Shown piece by piece: positions 22,917 to 33,518 of a stretch of 64,000 nucleotides of DNA. The stretch's first letter is position 1, and each line of letters starts with the position of its first letter. Both the position numbers and the translations under genes were made by a program. The stretch comes from Parietaria judaica (lineage: Eukaryota > Streptophyta > Magnoliopsida > Rosales > Urticaceae), in assembly GCA_954871525.1 (NCBI GenBank), contig OX940861.1, forward strand, positions 42,049,201 through 42,113,200, in the 5' to 3' direction. Below the pieces are notes generated by a model. The model saw only the letters and a program-made list of their open reading frames with translations. It was not told where the DNA came from and ran no database searches.

Positions 22917-23117
22917 TAGAGCTGCAACTTGAAGTCGCCAACTCCGGCAACGACGAATCGCGAAGTTGGCCGGAAAATCGCGACCGATCGCGACTTGGAG
23001 GGTTCATCGCGATTCCTCTGGTTCTCAGACTCTCTCTCTCTCCGTCTCACAGTCTCTCTCTCTTTCTGCCATCGCGACGCCACCCTTCACGACGCATCGT
23101 GACGCATCACAGCTCTA
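22917..23117. mobile_element. hAT-type MITE, 201 bp
   Basis: The ends are TAGAGCTG and CAGCTCTA, flanked on both sides by the identical 8 bp GTACCATC (22909-22916 and 23118-23125), the hAT target-duplication length. The interior has several TCGCGAC words like those next to the 15491 hAT end, so the two are probably one family. No coding capacity. Confidence 0.88.
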
Positions 23118-23125
23118 GTACCATC

Positions 23126-26100
23126 ACCATTTTATGAAATGAATTGTGATGTAGCTGAGCTCTGGGTGTGGAAAGCTGGTCCCTGAAACTACTCCTGTTC
23201 AAGAAATTGGTGGGTGCCATCCCATGCCCAAACAAACTTCAAAACTTTTCAACAAACAGAAACTTTATCACTTCTTTCAGATTGGTGAAGCTTCAACTTA
23301 CTTGAAATAGGTGATTCGTTCTGGGCAATCATTTTGAATGCTGTACAATACTGAGGTTATCTTCATTTTTAGGAACAATAGTGGTACAAACAAATATGTA
23401 ATTTTTACAAAAGATATTTTATTACTAAACTTAAAACAAAATTAATAATAAGCCCTAATAATAATATCTTCCGTAACCATTTTTTTTATCGGTCCCGAAA
23501 AGCCAATAATGGAACTTGCTCCATGAATTTAGCCCAACTGTTATTCCTAAAAAAAGTTGCTTTTAACTCATTAAATTGTCGCTACGATGTCATACAAAAG
23601 TGAAAAGATTTAGCATTTACGAAGCAGTGCGACCAACGTAATGGAAAATTACGTAGCCGAATTTCCTTGTTTCAAGCCACTAAACAACAAGTTTTGAAAA
23701 TTTTGTCATTATTTATACCTTATTTCTAATTCAGTTGTTTTGTTTACGAAATATGAATAATAACTTTTTGGCTTGAAGATTTTTTTTTTTTGGTTTCATC
23801 TACCCTTGTCACATTTGGAGCCAGTTTTTTTGTTCACAAAAACTATATAATTATTCTAAATTTTACCGAGTTAATTTAAACGGCATCTAACTTTTGATTT
23901 TTTTATTTATGTGTTTATATCTTTATAAGTGGGTCAAAACCCGTAATTTTAGTGAGCAAATGTGCAATCAATTTTCTTAACTCATTCAATAATTTAAACG
24001 TTACGTATTGTGTTCTGCAATATAACAAGAAAAATAACAAAGCAATAAAATCCTAACTAAGTTGTCTATAATAACTCTAAAAGAATAAGAAAATAAACGA
24101 TAGTAACAGGAGTATGTGTGACTAAGCAAAATAAAAAGAGATAAACCTCAATATCTCATGCATAAAAACAAATGAAATGTCTTGAAATTTTTTAGTGTGC
24201 TCGACTTTAAAGTTTGTCGACTTAAAAAACACAAATACAATAATACATACAAACTTAAAAAACACAAATACAATAATACATTCATTAATTTTCTTTTCTT
24301 TTAATATTTGAGTGTATATACGTACATACGCACCAGCGTATGCGCGTATGCATATAGCTCCACCTCTGGTCAGGCATATACATTAATTAATGTTATGTAT
24401 ATTAAGTATGAATAGCATGTATGTATTGTGTAGATGAAGTTGGCAATACAATAATGGATTATGATTGAGAATCTAATTCTATCAACTCACTCAATCTCTT
24501 CTTTTGGGGTCGCTTATCAGTATATGACCAAACTTTCTCCGAAAAAAAAAAAAAACCAAATACGACAAGTAATGTGTTCTTCTTCATCATCATCATCACT
24601 CTCATTTGCAAATTGATTATATCAGAAATGTTAACTCCACTTTAAACTCAATTACTCAATTTCCCATTTGAAAAATCAAATGGGATAATATAATGCTTGA
24701 AGTAGTTGCTTTGAGATAATCATTAATTAGAAGAAGAAAAAAAATGCAATCAATTTATGCTCTTAAGAATGGACAAAATTGTGTTATACCTTGTCTTTCA
24801 CTACTTTTAGGATTTTAGCATATTTTTTGCCTGATCTTTTATGAACATGACTTAGGGTGAAATTGGTCCACATTAATTTACCATTCTTAATTTTTATTAT
24901 TTTTTACCGATATTCATATTCTTATTTTGAAAACTGGTTATAATTTTTTTTTTTTTTATACAAAGAACTGATTTTGTTTGGTCCGCGAATTCGATCTAAA
25001 AATTTAATTTCAGTTTCTCCTTAACATTAATACTTGATTAATGATCTAAACTCTAATTTACACAAATTACCAAGCATCAAATATGGATAGTTTATTATTT
25101 AAAAATAAAATCAATTAACATAGAGTTTGGATCAATAACCAAATAATAATCACCAATAACTTGAAAAGAAAATCAACATTTACTATTTAAACACAATATC
25201 AAAGCTTATTAATCATAATTAATTATTTAATACCGTTTTTCGATACTCTAAAAATTCTTAGCCGAAAGGCATACCTTATTTATTGAACTTGATTTTCACT
25301 TTTATATTGAACTTACCATTATAATTGAATTCCATCCACTTAATTTCGGTTCATATTTTTTCACCCCTTTAGTGTAGCAAACGCAAACCAACCCAATAGA
25401 GCCACTAATTTTTACCTAGGTAACTGTATTTTATAATTTTAGTTGACAGTAAATGTTATTTTTACAGTAAGCATCGTTGGAACAAGTGATACGATACGAC
25501 AGTATTATTAGTGTGGAAACCGAAAAGATATTTTCAGTTCACTTTTGTTCACAATTTGGACCACATCATATACTAATTACTTTTGACTCTTGATTTGTTT
25601 CGAGGGTCCTACAGTAGATACACCCGGGGTCCTGCTGCTTGAGGGGAGGTAGAGAAAAAATAATAATTTCACGATTAGGGCTTCTTAAAAGCTCAATTTA
25701 AAAATCTCGGAATTACTTCAATGTATATTTGTTTAGTATTTCTACCTTAAAAGACATTACATGCATTATTTAGAATGAGTAGTTATTTATTTTTATATAT
25801 AAATATTTAATATATTTTTGCATCGAAAATTAATTTTTACAATTTCGGTAGAGGCCTCAAAATTAGTCTTTGGCTCGAGCTTTGAAAATCTCAAATACGG
25901 CCCTGTTCGGACTGCCTTACTAACATTCTTTTTTGCCAAAGCAATATTTAGTAATTTGATGGCACTCTGTTCCTTAGATCATGTTCTTAGATGAGGACAA
26001 GGTGGTGGGTTCAGACGAGAACAAATTCATTCGTCAGGCTCGACAGGGTTACAGTCACAGATATGGAGCTGTTCTACTTGGCATCCATGTACTTCTATTT

Positions 26101-26657
26101 TCTCAGAAGTTGGGAATACACTTTTGGCTCGCCGAAGTGGTAAAATTGTCGATCGAGTATTGTGTCAAACCGTTTCTCGCAAAATCTGCTGGCATTCAGA
26201 CCATCGTTTTCGTTCCCACCAATGTGGGTGTGAAGTACCAATGAGGATACAAAACCAAAGAATTTTTTTTTTTTTTTTGACGAAATAAACCAAAGAATTG
26301 AAACTTTGTTATGGGCGATTTTTTTATAAAATTTATAGGTCCCTTTTTTGAAAATATTAAAACTTTTGCCGAGATTAACCCTAATATAACTACCTAAAAA
26401 TGACAAAACATGCTCGAAACGAGTATTAAGAACATAAGTGGCTGAAATAACAATACGTGTATTAAATGAAGAGCATTTAGGAACGACGCATTATATCTTT
26501 ACAGAAGCTAAAAACGACAGCCTTCAAATAATTAGTTGGAAAGAAGTAGCGGAAACGACATCTATAAAAGCAAACTTTACTGGTCGATAAGCGCTGTTGC
26601 TAGCAAAATAAACGACAACCTTTTTTTACCAATTGGTTGGTGGCACCTTTATTTAAT
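23126..26657. other. Long AT-rich intergenic region
   Basis: 3.5 kb with no recognisable gene. The 87-codon frame at 25981-26244 has no known domain, although its base composition is less AT-rich than its surroundings. Poly-A/T runs are common. No element boundaries with target duplications were found. Confidence 0.5.
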
Positions 26658-26666
26658 TTAATAATT

Positions 26667-27170
26667 GAGTTATTAAGGGTAAAAGTACCCAAATTGTTCG
26701 GATATAGGGCGGCATAGAGCCAAGTTAAAAAAATATGTGGCAAAAGTATCTAAAGTCACCTTTTTTTGTTGAATAGGTAGACCCCATCCATTTTTTTGTT
26801 AGTTTTTTTTACTATTTTCGTCAATGATGACGTCAACAACGCAAATCACAATGCTATTGAGGAAATAAACTGGGAATTCGAGAGAGAAAATGAGAAGAAA
26901 AATACGAATTTGTGTTGTTGATGTTCAAAGAATTTGAGTTTACATACAAGTTTAGTTTGATATTCGTGGGTTTTATCGTTTGAGTTTATTTGTTTCATTT
27001 GCGTTGACGTCATCACTGAGGGAAATAGTAAAAAAAACTGACGAAAAAATGAATGAGGTCTACCAATTCACCGAAAAAAGTGAGTTTGGATACTTTTGCC
27101 ACAATTTTTTAAGTTGGCTCTATGCCGCCCTATCTCTTAATTACTTGGGTATTTTTGCCCGTAATAACCC
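26667..27170. mobile_element. MULE-type MITE, 504 bp
   Basis: Long imperfect inverted repeats (about 26667-26855 and 26990-27170) start GRGTTATTAMGGGYAAAA and share the block ATAGGGCGGCATAGAGCCAA. The 9 bp target duplication TTAATAATT is identical at 26658-26666 and 27171-27179. The short interior (about 130 bp) has no gene. The 9 bp duplication and long TIR indicate a Mutator-like MITE, distinct in sequence from the Pack-MULE at 13264. Confidence 0.9.
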
Positions 27171-27255
27171 TTAATAATTTTCTATAACTAGGATGAAAAT
27201 TGTGTTCCCAAAACCGATTTAAATATCATTTCACTGTTCCCGTTGGCGGTTATAA

Positions 27256-28780
27256 TCTATATATATTAAAAGGAAGAGCTCATAAGTGATGTGACACAAT
27301 GAAATCAAACAATTGAGAAATTGATTTTTCTTAGAAGAACTTTCAAGTGGTGTGATACAATGAAATCAAGCATTGGAAAATTCTTTTTTCTTAGAATTTA
27401 GATTTTTTTTTTATATAAAATAATAAAGTCTCATTTATTTTTCAATAATGTTAGTCCCTTTATTATTTTCTCATTTGATTTATAATACAAATGAATTTTG
27501 TCTCTTCAACTTTTGTAACATAATGTAGACAATTAGTTATCATAAAGAAACACACGTTTTTGTTTTAAGACAATAATATTAGGGTATATCAATGGTTTAA
27601 CGTTTTGTAATGGTTACATTTGCTGCTTTTATCTCTATATATATAACCAGTATCAAAAGTCTTTTTCAATTGCTTTTGATTTTTTTTAGTGCTTGAATAT
27701 GTTTTCAGGTATGTAGTTTAGAGCTTTGTAGGCTATTCATTCCGGTATTATTAGATTTGCTAATATGTTTGGATTTTTTCCCTAGCTACTCATTATAGAA
27801 GCTCCACCATAGGAACAAGCTTCTTCCTCACAATTATTTCATATAAATATTTTTATCGTAAGTGGCTCAATTGAAGTACGGTATTGAGAATTATTTTCTT
27901 CGCAATATTTCCTACACCATATTTACTCATTTTTTTCATTACGTTGATTGCTTAATATTATACGAATTTTACAAATTTATGCGCTCTCATGTAAGTATTG
28001 GTATTGTTTTATTATGTATATTTTCATCTTTTCTATTGCAGATTTTGTTTATAGAACATTTGCAAGAGGCTCAACCAGCTCAATTATATTTTATTGATTA
28101 TTATATAACTGATCTTATTTATTTGTTTTATAGATCGGGATATGAAAACGTGCATTTAGGTTTATAGAAACAAGTTCAATGCAAAGATTCAATGCATATA
28201 TTTGGTTGATAAATTTTGTTTATTTTTTTTTATATTATTTTAATCACCTTCAATTTAATATATATGATATATATATATATATATTTGTATATAAAGGTTT
28301 TAAATTTAATGACACGTTTTTACCTTAGTAACCTCATTAATCTTTTCATTTTATAGATTAATGTCAAGGCTTTTGGTATTACAAGTCTTTTGATTCTAAC
28401 AAGTATAGGTTATTAGATATAATATTACTTACCTATTATTAGATTAATTGCCATTTGCTTTATAAAATTATAGTTAATAATAGATGTGGTGAAAAATATG
28501 ATTCAACCTCTTAACGTTTCATTAATATCATTTTAGCTATGTGACTATAAATAATATTTGTTTAATATATTTACGAGCTAATAAATACAAGAAATACAAA
28601 CGATACTGCAGTTTAGCATTTATGTTTTTAGATATGATGAAATTTTCCATCTACGTTTGTTTAGGAAAGATCATTGATGACATTATATGTTTGGTTATTT
28701 GTTTCTTATAGTATTTTTTTATATAGAGAATTTTTTTTTTATAACGCGAACTATCATATTGCAAAGTGTGTGTATTATCA

Positions 28781-28829
<49 letters not shown>

Positions 28830-30559
28830 CGTGGTAGTATTAGAAATAGATGTAATAAAGATACAGAAACACTGAAACACATATATGTAATATGTATATT
28901 TGCAAAAACTAAAATAAAATTAAGGCGGTCCTCATTTATTACACACCGCAAACGTGGTTTGAGATATAGAAATAGGCTTGAACCTTTCTTACTAATTATA
29001 GTTTGAAAGCTATGATATCAACTTTTCTAAGAATGATTTTCGTGGGGAAAAATGATGTTATGTTTGGTTTTTTTTTTCTATCATACTTTTTTTTTTCTTC
29101 TTCTTCAGTGAAACGGTAGGTATATAAATAATTGGGATGTGTTTATACGATATAAAATATGAATTAATAGAAATTAAATAATATAAAGAATTTTTTTATT
29201 TTTGTAGAAGTTAAACTTTTGTGCTTAAATAATATAAAGAATATACGAACTGTACTAAAAGATACTAATTACTAAAAGAAAATAGAAGGAGAACAAGTCC
29301 CAAAAAACATACAACAAGAGATTTTAAAAAGGCAAGGAATTTTTTGTTTATTAAAAAAAAAAACAATGTAAATGAAAAAAGACAAAAAAAAAATATTTAT
29401 TCAAAGAAACAATATGTATGTATACACTTTGTTTATTTCTTTTTTCTTTGTCTTCGTTTATAATTAAAATGTTGAAAACATAATCCTGAAATGCAAGTTT
29501 GAATTAGTGTTTGGAAGCGTTTTGCATTATCATTTTGTGTTTGCATTTTAATTTTTTAAAATAGATTTATAAAAATATTTTGAAAATGTGGTTGATTACT
29601 GTTTTGTTACATTGAAAACAATGTTTGGTTAATTTTTTGTTAAAATTGATTTTAAAAAGAAATTAATTGTCATTAATTTAACATAAGAAATAATTAATTG
29701 ATAATGAGAATAATATTAATAATTATATTGATAAAAATATATGAAACTATAACTATGATATAAATTAATAAAAATAATAGATATAGATATAAAATTCAAA
29801 TAATAATATTGTAATATATACAAAAATATATGCAACTATAACTATAAATAATACATATTTATTTCATAATATAATAATCGTATATTTATCGGATTCTTTC
29901 ACGTGTTACAATTGTAATATGTTTATTACAAGTATACATGAGAAACAAAACGAAGGAATTTAGTATAATAAAAATATTTTTTCATTAACCAAATTCATCT
30001 TATAAGCTAATTGAAAATAGTTAATATAATCATAAGCTACCAAACCATGGACATGCCCAAAATTAGCCGTAACATTAACAGTAACAAAAAAAATTGTAGC
30101 TTACAAAGTACAATTAAACAAAATTTAATAAATAGGAAAAATGTCATTTCAAGTTTTAACAACAAGAAAGAAAATGAAAACACCTCAAGAGGTGTTCTCA
30201 TTGTGTGTGATAAAAAAAAAATAAAGGCATTTGAGAAAATATTTTATCAAAAAACCAACCAATCAAGCTTTTAGCTACTTTATTGTATAACTTTATTCTC
30301 AAAATGCAAAATTATTTCAAAAATGGAATCCAATCACTACCTACCTTTTATTTTGTCGTGTTTATTTTGTAAAAAATGTATTTTTTTCTTCAAAATAAAT
30401 AAACTCAATAAAATTGAGTGACTTGATATGTCATCTTATAAATATTAGGATTCTTAATTTTTTTTCTTCTTTAAACCCAATATAAAATGAGTAAAAAAAA
30501 TTATTTTAATTTATTGAATGTTTTTCCGCCACCGCGCGAAGCGCGGTACACTACACTAG
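27256..30559 (+). mobile_element. Non-autonomous Helitron, 3.3 kb
   Basis: The left end is TCTATATATATTAAAAGG. The right end has the hairpin CCGCGCGAAGCGCGG (30532-30546) followed 9 bp later by CTAG at 30556-30559. The insertion is between A (27255) and T (30560), as expected for Helitrons, which leave no target duplication. No Rep/helicase frame is present, so it is non-autonomous. Near the 5' end an approximately 65 bp segment is imperfectly duplicated (27277-27415). The 101-codon frame at 27862-28167 shows no recognised domain. An (AT)n tract lies at 28782-28827. Confidence 0.85.
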
Positions 30560-30789
30560 TACTTTATTTAAACGACGAAAGTATTATAGCAGATTGTAAG
30601 CAATAAGTATTTTTTATTTCAAAAACATCAAAAGTTACATAAATTTCATACAAAGAATAAATCTGATTATCGAAAGGCCTAATTGTCTTCAGAGTTCAGT
30701 ACAAATCAATGTTCAAAATACCGACAAAAATCGTCGAAATTTTTGCGGAGCCTACCGGTAACTTATTTGTGCTAACTTATATCGTTTTA

Positions 30790-31010
30790 TACTTTTCGAT
30801 TGATTTTCACTCTGTTTTCGCCCGATTCTCGTCACCAATAATCGTTGGGCGAAGTGAACAAACAAATAACACTATTGAATTGATGAGACTCGGTTCAGCT
30901 TTAGATCCCTACGAGATGGTGAAAACAATTAGAATTGATGACATTTGTGTGCTAGCAGAAAAATTCTACAAAATAGATTTTACTGAATCTGAATTGCGTG
31001 GCTTAAGAAC
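30790..31010 (+). pseudogene. hAT transposase fragment (TTF/DUF4371-like type)
   Basis: The plus frame contains ELMRLGSALDPYEM, IDDICVLAEKFYKIDFTESEL, resembling the stretch before the C-terminal domain in zf-TTF/DUF4371 hAT-derived proteins (SALDP, IDDIC, LAEKFYP.DFTE). The match ends where the antisense ORF of the Tat retroelement begins. No termini were found. Confidence 0.6.
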
Positions 31011-31013
31011 GGG

Positions 31014-32802
31014 TTGGATTGGAACGATTTTCCAGTCAGCAGGATTCGGGCCTCTGGGTACAGGAAATTCCGGGCCGACGTAGGTCAAGTGTTCTCAGCT
31101 CCTCCTCTATCCGCCATTGGTAGGTTCTTTTTCACCTCGCAAGGTTTTTTCACTGATGTAATCGAGGTGCGTTTTTCACCTCGTTTTCTTTGTTCCGCAG
31201 CGCCCGAGGAGTCCATGACGTCTTCGAGACGCCAGCACTCATCTCCTAATCATCGTAAGGACCCCACCCCGCTTGTTCTCCACGTTTCTTCTGGGACCGA
31301 TGAGACTCCCAAAGATATGGCGTTGGAGTCGTTGGTGGCGAAAGCGCAAGAGGCTCAGTCGTCTCGGAGGGTCAAGGTGGAGGGCGAGGTGGTGCCTGAT
31401 GCCAAGACACGTTCTGAAGCGGGCGTTGAAGGGAAAGTCGTTTCCATGAGGTCGTCGAGTGACGTTGTGCCTCGGTCGGACAAGCGTGATCGTTCCCCTG
31501 ATCGCGCCGAGGTGAATGTTGCTCCATCTAAGAGGGGCAAGGTGATTCCGGAACGTCAAGCACCTCGCACGAGGTCAAACCACCAGGGGTATGCTCCGCC
31601 CCTTCGTCGGCAGGACGAGAAGCTGAAGGCCCCGGCGGTTTGTGAAGGAAGCAGTAGCCGTTCTGGATCCGGGGATCGTCAGGGGGTCCAGACCATCTCA
31701 ATTGATTTCGCGAGCTCCCATTCTCTCGTTGATTCTCCTCGGGCCTCTTCACGCTTCGTTGCGAGTTCGGTCCGCCGAGGTCATCCTCTTGATGTGCTTT
31801 CACTGGCGCGTTGCAGGGAATACGAGAAGGCGGCACATAACGGGGTGAAGGTAATCCTTGTGGTTCATTTTTACAGGGATATTAATTTTTCGAGGTATTT
31901 ATCACCTCGTATTTCTTGGTTGCAGTTTCTTACCGCGATGAACGAGTTGGTTCTCGTCTATGAGAAAGACGTTGCAGCCTTGAAGCTCGAACTCAACGAG
32001 GCGGGGTCTGATGGGCGCCTAAAGGAGACCGATACCCAGCTCGCTGTTCGGGAGAAGGAGGTGCGGGACTCCCAAGGGAAACTTCGAAAGGTCGAGGAGA
32101 GTCTGTATTCTTCGAGGTTAGATGCCGACTTCCAGAAGGAGACGGCCGAGAAGTTGCAGGCTCAGGTTTCCGATGAGCGGGGCAAGTGTCGTGCTCTCCA
32201 GGACGAAGTGTCGCCGCTTCGAGCCGAAGTGGCTAGGGTAGAAGCTTTAGAACAGAGTTTGAAGACGGCTCGGGAGGGCTTGCTGAAAGCGACAGAGGAG
32301 CTTCAAGAAGCGAAGAGCGAGTTGGTTTCGGCGACTCGCCTTGCCGTACAGAAGATCTCTGAGAAGCTCAATAAGAAGATCGAACGTCGCAACGATACCA
32401 TTGCTAAGCTTGGGCTCCAGCTTGCCAAGTTCACCTCGGCCAAAGGATATCAAGGTAAATGCCCGAATCTCCTTCGTGGTGTTTTCAGAGCCGCTACATG
32501 TGTAGGAGTCTTTGCTGGAGTGCTTACGATGGGTTTCATTTCCCAGGTGGTGTTCCACCTCGTGCCGTCGGTTCCGGGCCCTCTCCGTCTTCAAGCCCCA
32601 CCCGTCTCGTCCTGGCACCATCACGGACGCGCGTCGCGACCCCACTCTCACCGTCGAAGGGCATCGAGAAGAGGCTCCCGAAGCTATCGTAGGCGTGGAG
32701 GATGTTCTAGGCGTCGGGCTAGGCGAGGACGAGGTCGTGGGCGACGACTTGGAGGAGGAGGAGACTGGGGATCGTAAGGTCGACATCGACGATGAGAATT
32801 AA
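31014..32802 (+). CDS. Antisense ORF of the Tat-lineage retrotransposon (coiled-coil protein)
   Basis: Encoded on the strand opposite to gag-pol, between the pol 3' end and the position where the 3' LTR should be, as described for Retand/Tat-type elements. A single frame of 587 codons is open from 31014. The protein has a basic, low-complexity first half and a long coiled coil (about residues 305-480: EKDVAALKLELNEAG, VREKEVRDSQGKLRKVEESL, LKTAREGLLKATEELQEAK). Two candidate introns, 31120-31200 (81 nt) and 31851-31925 (75 nt), have good GT/AG ends, keep the frame and contain no stop. A third candidate (32455-32545) precedes a frame change. The acidic tail that looks genuine (VEDVLGVGLGEDE, EEEETGD) is in another frame and stops at 32802. 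Function unknown. Confidence 0.6.
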
Positions 32803-33518
32803 TCAGCTCGGGGGTTTCCCTTTTTTCGTTTTTGTTTTTCTGTTTCAATGTCAATTTCTGCCATGTTTATGACAATCCGCACCTTTTTTGGTTGGGAGTC
32901 CAACCTGGGTGCTTTAGGTTTCCTTTTGGGATTTGCGCATCTTTTTTGGTCGGGAGTCCGACCTGGATGTTGTCACTTCGTTTTGTCGAGGTGATTTTTC
33001 GTTGTTGGAACTCTATGTTTTCCCTTTCAATAAATTATTGTTCCGTCATCCTTTACTTGCTTCTTTGCTTGGTTCGCGCGTCCCGGTATTTGGTCTGCGT
33101 ATATTCCCGCGCAACCCGGTTAATCGATCCCGTGGATGTTTTCTTTTCGGGTTGCTTTCACGTCGGGGTGTGAAAGTGAGCCTTATTTCGAAATCGAATC
33201 CAAGGAGATTTTTGGGTGTTTGTGTGGCCGAGATATATAGGCTAGGAAGAAGTGTTTTCTCGATATGTTCGTATGACTCGAGGTGTTTGTGAGCACTTTT
33301 CCTCGTCCTTGCGAGCTTCGATGTTGCTCTCAAGTGGTGAGAGCTGGGTCGTTCCCATGCTCCCACCCCGGGGGGGATTTCTAGGAAAGAAGAGCAGGAT
33401 TGAACGGAGTGATTTATTTGAAGTTAGGAGAAATTGGGCTATGCCTGCGGGAGGCTGCCTACGTACCCGAGTTTACTGGGATCAAGCCACTACGTAATTC
33501 GAGGTGATATTTATTCTA
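32803..33518. other. Non-coding spacer between antisense ORF and pol of the Tat element
   Basis: No coding sequence. It carries two 6 bp-stem hairpins with the same GAGT loop (32890-32905 and 32948-32963) and three CGAGGTG copies. It is probably the shared 3' UTR region of the convergent antisense and pol transcripts. Confidence 0.55.

Noticed and set aside
25981..26244. Isolated 87-codon frame
   Set aside because: No domain, no splice partners and no neighbours supporting a gene.
28674..29006. 110-codon frame containing an IY repeat
   Set aside because: It is translation of the (AT)n microsatellite.
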